NCBI GenBank assembly: GCA_022749755.1
Contig: CM040443.1
Location: forward strand, 7,417,191-7,481,190
Origin: Azadirachta indica
Lineage: Eukaryota; Streptophyta; Magnoliopsida; Sapindales; Meliaceae
Length of the DNA stretch: 64,000 nucleotides
Direction: 5' to 3'
Made by a program: the position numbers and the translations under genes. Every line of letters starts with the position of its first letter. Position 1 is the stretch's first letter. The notes beneath the pieces are model-generated. The model did no database searches. It worked only from the letters and a program-made list of their open reading frames with translations, and was not told the DNA's origin. Positions 26,786 to 39,579 of this stretch are shown here, piece after piece.

Positions 26786-28192
26786 ATGGCCCAAATCGAC
26801 CTGAATCAACATGCTGTTCATACCAAGATTCTAGCATTATATGAATTTGAAGATGATTACATATTCTCCAATGGCTATTCGAAAAACCCCGCAGCTATCG
26901 CAAGACACCAAAAGGCCATTCAGCTTATTCACCTAGTGAGGACCGATCAAGATTCATACTTTAATTTAGTAACGGCGTAATGCATCTTTAGATAATTTAA
27001 TTTGTATGCGCTTTCTTTCTTTATTGTTGAAGATTTTCCCTACCAATCATTCTCGAATGATTAGATGGTATGTTGTAGACCTATTCAATAGTTATAATTC
27101 ACAACGTATAACATACCCAATAATTTTAAGACTATTTGGCCGACATCTTTTTCTTTGTTTTATTTCATAATCTCTTTGTATGTACTTTGTTTTCTCTATG
27201 AATTTTACATGCATTCTTTTTTGTTTTCTTTGTGAATTTTATATGCATTCTTTTGTGTTTTAGATTAATGACACCCATCACTTAATCATTACAATTGCAT
27301 CATTTGCCAGCCAAAGGCTGCACAAAACTTTTTCAGTGGATGATCAATTAAAGACAATGGTGATTTCAAATTCTCTCTATGTATATATGAATAGATAAAA
27401 TATTTTGCTAAAAACATTAACTTTTACAAATTACTGAAACTGCTAACTTGCAATAATTAAAAAAGATGCAAAACAAATGGGTAGGATACATTAACAGTCA
27501 CTTCCAGCAGATTTTTGATAGAAATATGAATTTAATGGGCTTATATGGTCCTCTTTGTCAGTATTTTACACAGCAATTCGCTAATCTACTCAGCCTTGAT
27601 TCAAGAGAACAGGCTGCTGTACACAATTGTACCTTAATCTAGTCATGCAGCTTAATAATTAATAGTATTGAATCAATTTTTTTAGTGTTTTAAAAGTTTT
27701 CAAAATGCAGTTTGACTAACATTTTCAATATATTTTCAGATAAGAGGTTTAGAAAGTACAAACCTTCGACAACCAGTGCATCTGCAGTCTTGCTCACTTG
27801 CTCGCAGATTATACCTGAATGTACACCAGAAATAGGCAAATAATACAAAATCAATGCGTCTCAACAACAGAGGTACAATAAAACGTACTATCATGGGTGT
27901 GTTAATGTGCATTGACATATAAGTAGTAGCACTATTAATCTGTCCATTTGCTCTGTTTTAGGATCATATCATATGCTGCATCAAAGACATGTACATCACA
28001 CTATCAGCAGCGATGTTAGATGCTATGTTTCCAGCAAAACCCTCCAGAGCACAAATCAACGTGGATAATGAAATTTTGGCTGCTATAAGTCAGATTTATG
28101 CGAGGAATACAAAGGGAAAAGATGCTGCGGGCAGCACATCAGCTACTGCAGCAGAAAATACATCAAAGAGAAGGAGGATCGACAGACCATGA
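26786..28192 (+). CDS. Unrecognised five-exon gene, predicted 247 aa, nuclear-signal-like C-terminus
   Basis: Proposed exons: 26786-26968, 27264-27359, 27466-27618, 27740-27820, 27962-28192. Each junction has GT and AG, each exon is a multiple of three, and the joined frame is open from ATG to TGA. Exon 1 starts MAQIDLNQHAVHTK after an A-rich leader. Exon 3 includes FDRNMNLMGLYGPLCQYF and LLSLDSREQAA; exon 5 has SRAQINVDNEILAAISQIYA and an S/T/A-rich tail ending KRRRIDRP, which resembles a nuclear localisation signal. The middle is rich in aliphatic and aromatic residues spaced as in helices. I recognise no domain and give no function. The weak points are the acceptor before exon 3 (AAAAAAG, no pyrimidine tract) and donors GTACAC. 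It may be a lineage-specific gene, a domesticated element fragment, or a recently silenced gene. Confidence 0.45.
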
Positions 28193-28619
28193 ACGAGTAA
28201 ACATAGATCTAAAGGGAAAAGATTATGCTGATTTGCTGATTTTAGCTTGAGTTGTAAAGCACACATGTCAACTGACATAAAAAATGCATGAATGGACATT
28301 CGATTAGCTTTTAGTATACATAGGTTAATTTTCTAAATTTTGGAACTCTTTGCTCGTCTTGAGTGGACATTTGCTTAGCTTCAGTTTTATAGATTTGTTG
28401 TAATCTTTAGAGACCTTTTTGTGGATTTCTTGTTCATATCTTAGCACATCTCTTTTTACACATAAATTAACATTTTCTTTCCACACAAAAAAAAGGTGCA
28501 CATGGAAGGCTTTATGAAGTTAGTAACAATGCCTAGTAAGTTAGAAAATTCGTTGGTCAAAAAAAAAATAGTTACAAATGTCTAGCACACGATTTCCAAA
28601 TAGAGCAAAAACTTATTAT

Positions 28620-29850
28620 AGCAAAATTTGGTGAGGAACCTAAAGTTAGGTTGATCAGGATTACCAAAAGAAATTCACTTAGAAGTTAGGTAGTGAAGAT
28701 TGCTTATGCTTCTATTGCATGGTTGGATGACTATTTTGAAGCCATTTTGAAAAGAGATCTTCAAAAATTTACCAAGATGCCTCTTTTCAGTTATGATTGG
28801 ATAAGTACACTAACAGGAGAAGAATGGAGCCCAAGAGATTTTAAGAACATCATCACTCAGCAGGATAAGCTATCACAGGCCACATAAGATTGATCTGAGA
28901 TAAAGCTAAAACTTCAATCAAAGTTAATTATTATGACCAATGGGAAAAAAAATAAAAAGCTTTTGGTTAAGAGATTCCAAACATGAGATTGACCTGAAAC
29001 CTTTTTAGGACGAAGCTTGTATTTTTTGTGAAAACAAAACATAAGCTTTGAGCATAGGAGGTGTTGAAAGTCTCCCTCTTGAAGTATTAACTCTTGTAGA
29101 AGTTGTTTCTCTTGTGTTAAAGGTTGGGTTTGCTATTGAAGTATTGCCTTTTCATCTATGGAAGAAAGAAATATTTGAGAAGATTGGGAGAAATGGGTGG
29201 ATTGATAAGCATAGAAAGTATCTATTTCCCTATTGAAGTGTTCACTCTTGCAGAAGTTGTTTCTCTTGTGTTGGAGGTTGGATTTGCTATTGAAGAATTG
29301 CCTTTTCATCTATGAAAGAAAGAAATACTCGAAAAGATTAGATTTGCTACTGAAAGATTGCCTTTTCATTTATTTTAAGAAAGAAATATTTGAGAAGATT
29401 GGGAGAATTGGGTAGATTGATGAAAGTGGATGATAGAACTCAGGCAGTGAAAGATCTATTTGAAGCAAGAATTAAAGTTTAGAGAACCAAAACAGAGTTT
29501 ATTCTTGCTACAGTTCATATTAATGATAGGGGTTAAGCCCTTTAAAGTTCTTTTAAACCAATTTCGAAGGAGCTCAACACAGTAAATTGTGCAAAAATCG
29601 GAGCAATCAACATCTTTAGCAGAGAATCAATAATGCCAAGAAATTGATAGCACTAATGATGAACATGACGATGTTAGCGGTGCCAAAGAACTTGATTTGG
29701 GTCTCAAGGACTTATTTGACGATGAAAAGGATAGATTTGATGAGTTATGTTCACATAGAGATCGAAATTTAATACAGGAGAAGAACTTACAAATAAGGCT
29801 GATGTCTCTATTGGTAGAAACAATTAAAGAAGTATGTCTGTATATAGTTG
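28620..29850 (+). pseudogene. Retroelement-like relic (DUF4283-type fragments), broken
   Basis: Pieces in several frames: EAILKRDLQKFTKMPLFSYDW and TGEEWSPRDFKNIITQQ (28693-28887), then LPFHLWKKEIFEKIGR (29124-29236 region), GRLMKVDDRTQAVKDLFEAR (about 29400-29470) and ELDLGLKDLFDDEKDRFDEL (about 29690-29750). The order 'LPFHLW..IFEKIG..G.L..VD..T......EAR' is that of the DUF4283 domain found in the first ORF of plant LINE-type retroelements. Several stops and frame changes make it non-functional. The family call is by pattern only and is moderate at best. Confidence 0.35.
29072..29418. repeat. Local triplication inside the 28.6-29.9 kb relic
   Basis: Three head-to-tail copies share TTTGCTATTGAA, TTGCCTTTTCAT and AAGAAAGAAATA: about 29072-29200, 29219-29340 and a shorter one 29340-29418. 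The two longer copies also share GAAGTTGTTTCTCTTGTGTT. Spacing is about 150 bp then about 100 bp. The copies are diverged and the reading frame is broken in copies 2 and 3. Confidence 0.75.
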
Positions 29851-31405
29851 AATCCTAAACCATGAAATTGACTACCTCTCAAAGCTACTTAATGAACTAC
29901 TTCAACCAATGCAATCAGGTGTTAGAACAATGTCTTCCCATTTCAAGAATCACAAGCTACTGCCCTTTGGACTGTATTTCCATGGTCAAATAAACATGAA
30001 AAAAGGTGGAAGGATAGCATAATATTGACAACCTTAGGTTTGATGTGTAACTATAATCACATCAATCCCCACATAGAACAATGTTCATTCAACAAAGGCA
30101 GCAAACAAACAATTCTGGAAACATAAAACTATGACTCGCTTTAAAGAGTGGAAAGAAAGACAACCCAAATGATAATAGAAAGATAAGCATTACCCTGAAT
30201 ATGCTTTCCCTTGAATAAGACCACAAGGAACAGGCACAAAATGTATTGAACAGTTTGAAGCATGCGTATTGTCCCCTTGTATCATAGCATGCCCCCTTGG
30301 GACCTGCCCAATGACATCAAATGATGTGACCACAAACTAATCATTCTAATATCAATGACAATATCATAGAAATGGCTGAACTTCAAAACCTGTAATCTTA
30401 ACTTACGCACAGGCCAAATTTCTTCATACAGGTCAGGTGGGAAGAGGATTTGGTAAAGGCAGCATACACATTGAGGCTTGTATATAGGCAGTCTTAATTG
30501 TGCCAGTTCAGATCCCTTTTCCCTCACTTGGTTCTCTATAATTCACTTTTTAGTCTTAGTCCATTGATGGGCCTATTCTTGCATCAATAAATCCATTGAC
30601 AAAATTGCTCCATTCAAAATCTCATTGTAAACTATAATTGTAAGATGTACTTTTGGTCTACAATTCCAGCCAAAAAAAATCATAGCTTCCGTCATTTTAT
30701 TTTGAATTACTTTACATATATGTTAGAGAATATACATCACTTGCCACTAAATGGTTAGACATACACACTAGTGAGTAAAAGTTTCAACTGTTTGTATTCT
30801 TCTCTTTTCTTCTCTTGGCCAACTTATGGGTCCATAATCTGTTTCCATTTTCTCTTGTCCTCACATATTAGATATGAAGTCTAGTAAAGCTTCGCAGCAT
30901 TAAGGAAAAGGATAGAGTAAATTTAAGTTGCAAAAGACTTCCCATTTTTTAGAATATGGAAATTCATAAAACCCAACGGCCAAACTACAACATACAAAAT
31001 CATTTCATTGGAAACATACAAAGAAGATAAAATCTGATTGGCCCAATGATTTACATAGTTATTAACAAGATCTTGGCAAAATATTCCTAAAATTCAAGAG
31101 TGAAAATCCAAAGCACTATATCTAAGTGAAAATGCTTTGATTCTTATAGATCTCCACAGTATCGCATTTCTAAACAGCCAATATGTTGGGGACAACACTG
31201 TATTTCAAAAAAGCTTTATAGATAAATCAAAATGATAACTAGAAGGCTTTCATATGTTGATGCAAGATTGAAAGAGATTAATGATTCATTTTTTAAAAAA
31301 AAATTCAAAATGTAGAAACTTATCCATAAGAGATAACAAAAATGAAGCAAACTCTTAGAAATTGAAATAGATTACCATGCATACCCAGCACATAATCAGA
31401 AGTTT
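29851..31405. other. Intergenic DNA, nothing recognised
   Basis: No coding-like frame, no repeat border and no RNA gene seen on either strand. Confidence 0.5.
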
Positions 31406-32720
31406 GGAAAATTTCCCAAAATAGCCTTAATCTTTTTTGGAGTTTATGTAAATAATCTCCTATAAAAAATATTTTACCAACCTAGTCCAAAATATATTTT
31501 TTGGACTAAATTATCCTCAATAACCCACTTCAATTTTTTTTTTTTTACAAATATCTATTTTTTTACTTTTTCTTATTACTTTAAATTTTCAAACTCTCCC
31601 AAATTCAAACTTTCTTCTTTCAAAATTATTTCTCTTCTCAAAACCACCTTTCTTGATAACGATGCAGACAACGGTGGCGTATTTTTTATGATGAAGTCTT
31701 GGTCACCGATATTAATTGATTTTTCTGTTATATAGATATATATTTTATGTGTGAATTAATTTACTAAAAGAAAAATTTTCTTTTCAAATATGGATTCAAT
31801 GTTGATTATATAGTAGAAAGTATTGATTTAACTTTAAATTACGTTGATTGGTTATTATGTAAATGCAAAGACATGGATAATTTGAAAATAAGAAAGTGTT
31901 GCGCGATTTTGCATCATAAGTTTTTTACCCGAAAAATGATTTTCAGGTGAGATCAAAATTTACTTTACTAGGAAAATGGATTTCGGGTGAAGCTAAATTT
32001 GGCCTTACCAAAAAATAGTTTTCGAATAAAGCATATTTTGGCCTTACCCAAAAACCACTTTTCAGATAAGGTCAAATTTTGCCTTACTCGAAAATTTGGC
32101 CTTACCCGAAAAGTAATTTCTAGATAAGGCAAAATTTAGCCTTATCTGAAATCCGTTTTTCTGATGAGGTAAATTTTGACCTCACCTGAAATTTATTTTT
32201 CAAGTAAAAAATCTATGATCCAAAATCGCATAACATCTTCTTATTATCAAATCATTCATATTTTTACATTTATATAACAACTAATAAATGTAATTTAAAG
32301 TTAAATCAATACTTTTTACTACATAATTTACATTGAATCCACATTTGAGAAGAGAAATTTCTCTTTAGTGAATTAATTTACACATAAAATATATACTTAT
32401 ATAACAAAAAAATCACTTAATATCGGTAACCAAAACTTTACCATAAAAAATACGTCGTTATTATTTTTACCGTTAGAAAAAGAGGTAATTTCGAGAAGAG
32501 AAATAATTTTAAAAGATGAGAGTTTGAGTTTGAGAGAGTTTGAAAATTTAAAGTAATAAAAAAAAGTAAAAAATAAACTTTTATAAAAAAAAATTTGAAG
32601 TGAGTTATTAAGAGTAATTTAGTTCGAAAAATATATTTTAAGATAGCTTGATAAAATTTTTTATAAGAAATTATTTACGTAAATTTTAAAAAAATTAAGG
32701 TTATTTTAAAAAAATTTTCC
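31406..32720. mobile_element. Fold-back (long inverted repeat) transposon, about 1.3 kb, non-autonomous
   Basis: The left arm (31406 to about 31925) and right arm (about 32205-32720) are imperfect inverted copies over some 500 bp. Matching pairs include GGAAAATTT at both outer ends, CCTTAAT.TTTTTT, TACTTTTT..TTACTTTAAATTTTCAAACTCTC, and the innermost GCGATTTTG. The outer ends are flanked by AGAAGTTT (31398-31405) and AGAAATTT (32721-32728), a 7-of-8 match that suggests a target duplication. The centre (31925-32205) holds about ten alternating copies of a CTTACC[C/T]GAAAA / TTTTC.GGTAAGG motif. There is no transposase frame. An 8-9 bp duplication and long arms fit hAT- or Mutator-class fold-backs; class unproved. 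Confidence 0.7.
31925..32205. repeat. Core repeats of the fold-back element (CTTACCCGAAA-type)
   Basis: Spaced 20-35 bp apart are words such as TTACCCGAAAA, GGCCTTACC, TTTTCAGATAAGG, CCTTATCTGAAA and CCTCACCTGAAA in both orientations. They form nested small palindromes between the long arms. Confidence 0.65.
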
Positions 32721-32729
32721 AGAAATTTT

Positions 32730-34300
32730 TACCTTTAGATTTACGGGTCGGATCCATTTTGATTGGAATTGTTGAGGTTTGCATCGTAGTGGTGCGAATT
32801 TTGGTTCCCGTTTCCGTATCGCAGAATAAAAAAAAAGAGAAGAGGAGAAAGAGGAGGAATAAGATCATTAATGTAAGTTTCGATATTTTTGTAACTGCTT
32901 TACATCAAACAAGTCCCAAACCTTGTTGAAATCCCGTACAAATTTAAACATAAGATTATTTACTCTGGCAGTAAAGGGCAATTTCGGTCAACTGAATTAG
33001 GAATTTGCCAGATCTATTCTCATTTGATATAAATTATCAAATCATGCCCTTATATGAATAAATATATATGTATATAACTATATAGGGATACGGATGTTAT
33101 CAATGTAATTAATTAATAATAATCGTAATATTTATTTCAACCTTCGCCGACGACGGCCTAACTCGTTGAATGATTCCAACGGGATGCAGGTTACCTTCCC
33201 AATTTACCATTTAAATTAAGGGGTAATAACGTAAACTTAAACAAACTATCATATCAGGACATTCGTTGATCAATTTTAACATTTCAGTTCTGGTGTGTTG
33301 TTAACATGAACATTAGGCTTAAAATTGAGGAAACATTTTTTTTTTTTAAATTTGTCTTTTGCCAAAAGTTTTGGGACAAAAATATTATTATCTCTTTAAA
33401 TAATAATGTAATTAATTAGTTCAAGTAATTGTTATAAACTGAATAACATTTTTCAAGAGAATTTTAAAAGGTATTTTTGTGAAAATCACAAGTAAAAATA
33501 TATTCTAATTTTGGGAAATAGTTTTTCAATTATATATCAAATGGGCCCGTAATTTTTTTTCTTTATTTTTTCGGGTAAAAACCAGGGATTTTTTGTTATC
33601 CCTATCTATATTAAATTATTAATAAGTCTCCGAATATTGAAAAGGGATTTTATATTATCATCCAATTCTAGGAGTTTTTATATTTATTAGATAACCATGC
33701 ATGCAATTTATTTCTTTATTTTTATTTTATTTTATTTTATTTTATTGTTATTCTTCAGTGAGATTAATTTACGTTCAAATAAATATGGCCCTAACCTATT
33801 TTTATTTTGTTTTGTTATTTCACTTGGATATTTCTGTCTCAATCTTTTTTTTTTTTACTTTTCTTGTTTCTTTATCTAGTAAATGCAAACACATTATTAT
33901 TCGTTACTAAAAATTATTGATTTTTATTGTAGGAAAAGTTTGAATGGTTACACATATAGTTTTCTCGCCCGCAATTATATATCCTTATGCAATTCATGTA
34001 TTTTTTTTTTAAATGTATAAAACCAAACTCATAGACTTTTTATCCAATGTTATAGATTTTATGATTTTCGAATCATATATATATTTTTTCATATCCTAAT
34101 TTCTTTTATTTAAATATACAATTAATTGATTCTAAAATTTCTGGCAAGCCTAAACCCAAAAAAAGTACGTGTCTCATTAATTGCTCGTGTCGTAGTTCTT
34201 GAGTGACAATTTTAACCCCGTGATTATTAGTAGTTAAGTAATAAAGATACTATAAATAAATAATAGTTAGAAAGACCATACCTATTTTTATTAATTGTTT
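32730..34300. other. AT-rich intergenic DNA with a TTTTA pentanucleotide run
   Basis: No gene seen. A TTTTA/ATTTT run lies at about 33718-33748 and long T tracts surround it, which produce overlapping spurious hydrophobic frames. Confidence 0.55.
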
Positions 34301-36260
34301 TCTTGTTGTTCATTAACCTGAATTAATTAATGTCAAATGCAGCTTAGATGGTGTGCAGCTCAATAGCTCAACAACAGAAGTCGGTGAAGACCAATTCTGG
34401 ATATTGTTCATCGGAAAAGGAAGATAATTAAGCAAAAATAGAATAAATAGATAAAGACTGAAAGTGCACTCAATAAAATGAACTGCAAATTTATACACAC
34501 GTTTCAACTAGTTAATAAATCTTTGATATATATAACCTGCATGGATGTTACATCTGCATGATCAATAATAAGAATCTGTATACACCAATGAAACACACTG
34601 TCTCCACTAGCGGAAAAGGGAACTGCACAAGCAAAACGAGAAGCAAGAGAGAACATAAAGCATTAAACGTACTTGAGAAAAAGGATTTGTACCTCTATAA
34701 AGAAAGATGATCGACATCTAATTCCTTGTTTTTCTGAGTCTTTCCAATTTTCTGAAAGTAACTAAGTATGCAATTGCATTAGTAAACAAACAATAGAAAT
34801 AACACAAAAAGATGAAGACTATTACAACATCCCAAGCAGACACACTATCCACATAAAACATTTCACTGGTAATTAGAGCATGAAACTCAATTTAACCACC
34901 AATACATAAAAAAATTCTAGTGCACTGAATGATTTGCAGATTTTGCAAACTTCTTTCCTTCACATCACCATGAAAGGAATACATTATAGTTCATCAAGAG
35001 TTTTAAAGCAAAAGTCCCGCCACTGATTCTTGTTGACTCCTGAAAACAAGGGCACCAATATGACATCTCAAAACAAACTCTTGCCACTTCTGGCCGGAGA
35101 TTTATATTGGTGAAACACTTTCAGACTTTTGTTCACCCCTAACAAAGTGCAGTTCCAGAAATCATGGCTGCCACGAAACCAAGTAATGGAGAGCCCTGAG
35201 ATTAAGCACTATCTCAAGGATGCAAACAAATCTTTGCCCCATTAAAAAACATTTCAAGATGGAAATAAGGTTTGATGGAAAAGGTAGGAGGTTATACATT
35301 TTCTCATCTTGATGTACACAGGGCAGAATTTTGAGGATTCTACTTTGACGAAAATCACTGTTGTTTAGTGGGTTTACCATGTTTTTGGTAGTTCACCATG
35401 AGAACAGAATCAATAAAGAACTAGAAGTTACGCCATGAAAATCAGCAAAACAGAACAAAAAACAAAATTCGCAGAATTGAGATTGCATATGAAGGTAAAT
35501 GCTTACTGCAGGTAAGTCGATAGAAGCAACAATCATGTCTGAACAGTAGAAATCGTCGCATAACTTTATGCTCTTCATGAACAGAACAGGGAAAAGTTTT
35601 AACTAAGACAAAATGGATAATGAGTAACATGCAATTCCATTATCTCTCTGCCAATCATCTACAGAAAATTTAATAGTGATAACAAGCTCCAGGATTTTAA
35701 CAAATAAGGAAAATGTATAGTAAGCAAGCTGGGATGAGCACCATGTAAATTAGCTCCAGCAGTAGTGCAATATTTATTTTGTCTAGGAAAATTATTTGTG
35801 AAAACTCCCAAATCCTGTCTGTACGAAGCGAGCTTCTTGTGACATTCCTAACCTTCATCACTGTCATCGTCTTCCTGCTACAACACTAGCAGATTCAAAG
35901 CCATCCACTTCATCCTCTTTCGAGTCATTTCTACCTTCTTCTTGTCTTTGGCTATACATAGGAAGATACACGTGACAGTTTTAAATTTGGATTTTTTTAA
36001 TCTAAGTAGATATCTGAAAGAAAGCTTGCTAAGAGAATTGATTATCAACAGAAAAAAGAAAATGTGTGTGTATATGAAGTATGTATATATATGTATACGT
36101 ATATATATAACTCACAGATATGATCAGATAAGAAAGTTGGGAGAGAAAGAGTTGCAACTTCATATTGAAAGCAAGTACAATGAGAGTACAGTAAGTGAAT
36201 AAGATAGCTGAAGTACAAACTACAACAAATTATCAACAAGTGTTTATAAAATAAAAAGCT
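34300..36260. other. Mixed-composition stretch, possible decayed minus-strand gene
   Basis: GC content is a little above that of the neighbours and several donor/acceptor-like sites occur on -, but no exon chain could be built. The most protein-like piece is the acidic segment at 35848-35965. A CA/TA repeat lies near 36062-36112. Confidence 0.35.
35848..35965 (-). other. Acidic C-terminus-like fragment
   Basis: On -, one frame reads RQEEGRNDSKEDEVDGFESA, then VVAGRR and a stop; an in-line acceptor (TTGTAGCAG) opens EDDDSDEG followed by TAG at 35848. Acidic tails of this type are common at the ends of nuclear plant proteins, but the body of the gene was not found. It may be the end of a decayed gene. 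Confidence 0.2.
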
Positions 36261-37790
36261 TATTTAAGGTTAAATTCGTAATTGAACAATTTTACTTTAT
36301 AAAAAATTAATTTTTTTGTTTTTTTAATTCTTTTCTATCTCTTCTACTCTCTTCATTGTTTTACCCTAATTTTAAAATCTCTAAACCTTTGTTTGAGCTG
36401 ACCTACAGTTTTTGCTTGGCCATAGATTGAGACTTTCGGAGCTTGATTGGACCAACCATTACATTAGATCCATCGATTGAGTCTTGGACCTTGTCTTTCG
36501 AACAAAAGCAACAGGGAGTGGCTGTATTCTCTACAAATTTGTGTGCATTCGTCCATTGCATCAAGTTTGGCTCCCTTCGAGTGCTTCAACGACAGACATA
36601 CATGAGGACCTTTTCTTTTTATCTCTTCTCCCCTTCTCTTGTGTTTTTTGCTGTTGACTAGTTTCACCATCTTGCAATTTCCGCCGTCAGCTACCAGTGT
36701 AGTGGCTTCGTACACCCGCGCCTTCCAACCCAGGCGCAGTTTAATTCTTGTAAATTACTGCATCCTTGATTGTCGGTTTGATTTATGATTTGCCTTTTAC
36801 TATTGTTAAAATTAATTTATTATTTTTGATTTTGAGTAGTTTAAAATTTTATTCGTTTTAGAAAATCATAATTCAATTTTAGAAAATTCTAATTTGATTT
36901 TTGGATAATTAGAAACCCTAATTTATTTTTGGGTAATTATAATTCTAATTAATTTTCAAAAATTCTAATTTAATGTAAAAAACCCTACTTTGATATGAAA
37001 AGCCCTAATTTATTTTTGGGTAATTGAAACCCTAATTTCATTTTGAAAAACTCAAGTTAATTTTTTTTTAGTATTTGAATCTATAAATAAAAAATTAATG
37101 AATTATTATTATTATTATTGAATTCACATGATCCTAAAAAAAAATAATAGCGAACCCAAAAAGTCAGAGAAGGGACGAAAAAGAAAAAGAGAAATATTTA
37201 ATAAATTTTAAATATATAATTAATTTACTCTTTTTAAGAGTATATATATATATATATATCACTAATTACACATCTAAGGGTAATTGTGTCTTTTTAATAT
37301 ATAATCAATCATACACAAGGGTTGTTTTAGTTTTTACAGGCATAATATTAACTGTAATAAGAGTAAATATGTTATTTTAATATTTTTTTATCAAAGATAA
37401 TTGTATTCTATTGTAAATAAAGGCACTACAAATGACTTTTTAAAATCTTTAGTTATTTATGAATATTATCAATAAAATTTGGGGTCAAGTAAAAAATAAT
37501 CTTGCTTTATAGGATCATTCAATATTTTACACGAATTAATCATGCATTAGACCCAAAATTATTGCAATTTAAAATTGTAAAATTTCTTAAAAGTAAAAAA
37601 TTTAACCCAAATTTTAAAATGTTTCTTTATAAAAAGTGTTACACCCAATTGCTTGAACCTTTTGAATCGTTTGTAAGACTAGTGATTTTTTTAAATTTTT
37701 ATTAATTTTTTTCCTAAATTTACAAGTTCATTCACAAATGTTACACAAATTAATAATGTATCAAAACCTAAAGTTATTACAAATTATCAA
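36260..37790. other. AT-rich intergenic DNA with AAACCCTAATTT repeats
   Basis: No gene seen. 36870-37065 has degenerate tandem copies, spaced roughly 25-50 bp, of GAAACCCTAATTTATTTTTGG-like words, whose AAACCCTAA core matches the plant telobox. An (AT)n tract lies at about 37235-37259. Confidence 0.5.
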
Positions 37791-37792
37791 GT

Positions 37793-38657
37793 GTTACAGC
37801 TTACCTAATCTTATATGCATCAGCAACAGAACCTATCTTAGCCCATATAATACTCTAGGAACGAATATCATGAGATTAGTGAAGCCTAATGCCAGGAGTA
37901 CCAGGGTCGTTTAGTTGAATTAAAGAGGTTGAGTAATGATATAGTTTGCCTCGGGGTAACCATGTAATATCTTAAGGTAAATTTCTGTCAATACCAAATG
38001 GTTAAACTAACCTAATTCCAAATACTAGGTTGGGATAAGAGAAAGGTTTCATCTCAAACATTCATGATAATAATCACCGGTGAGAAACTTGGACGAAGAT
38101 CATATAGATAACTATCCATGACCCATTTCCCTTAAAGTTCGCCTCATGATCATCCATTATCTAGATGATGTGGACAACCTTTCCTAAAAATTGTCACCGC
38201 AGCTAACCAACCTCGAATATCTCAAAAGAGGCCTTGGTCTTTAGCTTGCAAAGGTTATGAGCTCCAAAGGAAATAAAAGTTCCACCTTAAAAAGTTTTCC
38301 AGAAACGAACCAACTGCAACCAATGGCGAGAAAATCGCTGAACAACTGCCCAGAATCCCACACCTTATGAAAATCTCACAAGTCTTGACCTTTTCATATG
38401 TAAATTCAAATTGTACATATAGAAGGTGAGAAATAAACGACGTAGGTACATTGAATCTCCTTACCTTTACCAAAACTCTGTTAAAATCTTATGTTGTCAA
38501 ACCTTCTTTCTAAGAAACCATCTCTAACTTAACTATCAAAGGATTTTTACCGATGAACCAACTTTTCTTTGATTGTGTTTCCTTTTGTAGGTTCATCCAA
38601 GGCACGACAAAAGATTCGTTGTTAGATATCGAATTGTTAAAAATTCGACATCAACAA
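37793..38657. mobile_element. Possible LTR remnant
   Basis: The segment starts TGTTACAGC and ends GACATCAACA, giving TGTT/AACA inverted ends much like the solo LTR at 21068-22102 (CACATCAACA). Composition is more even than the flanks. No matching target duplication was found (flanks ATCAAG and AATAAT), so this call is weak. Confidence 0.25.
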
Positions 38658-38659
38658 AT

Positions 38660-39570
38660 AATAATAATAATAATACAAGACAAGTGAATCCTAAATTTTA
38701 AAAATAAGTGCCAACTACACCGGCCTTCAAATTGAAAATAAGTGTCAATGAAACGCCTTCTTTTAGATTTTTTGTTATTGTTTACTGTTCTCGTGTATAA
38801 AATAAAAGGAATACCATTGATAAATGAATTTACTTAAATATGTATAATTACTAATTTTTTTAAAAATAAAATATACCTAAAACAAAAAGATATTTAATAT
38901 ATTTAGAAAATAGAAATAATTAAAATTAAAAATTAACTCTCATTTTTATTATAGTTAAATTTGTTTTTAAATATTATATATTAGTAACAATTTTTGGAGT
39001 AAATATGTTAGATATTATACTAATAAATATTAATAACAAATTCAACAATACAATGTCTAACAAATTTAATTCAACACAGTTGACACTAAAATATAATATT
39101 TAAAAATAAATTCAATTATTATAATAAAGATACATTTAAGTTTTAATTTTAATTTTTCAATTTCTAAAATAATTTAATTATTTTTTATTTTTGGTGTATT
39201 TTGTCTATAAATATTTTATATTTTATAATTATTTTTTAAAATATGAATCAAAAATATTTATGTAAATTTATTTATCAATAAGAGTGTTTCTGTCATTTTA
39301 TAAGGATAAATAGTAAACAATAATGAAGAATTTAATAAAAGAGGTTTCATTAACACTTATTTTCATTATTTCAATTTAAGGTGCAGTTGATAGTTATTTT
39401 TGCCCTAATAGTGACAACAAGAAGAAGAAGATATATAGTGCTTAGAAAACGAGGCCCAATTTAATTGGAATTCGTGTTCCATAAGTAATTAAAAAAAACA
39501 CTTCTTATATTAAATTATGTAACATACCTTGCATTATTTTTGCAAACCCTAGTTATTTTCTGTATCCTAA
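38660..39570. other. AT-rich intergenic DNA
   Basis: No coding or structured feature seen; an AATAAT run sits near 38657-38675. Confidence 0.55.
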
Positions 39571-39579
39571 AAATTTCTC

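Noticed and set aside
33697..33910. Two overlapping frames around a TTTTA repeat
   Set aside because: Low-complexity origin.
36443..36715. Open frames on both strands of 70-80 codons
   Set aside because: The higher GC made this look genic, but no splice partner or family was seen on either strand.
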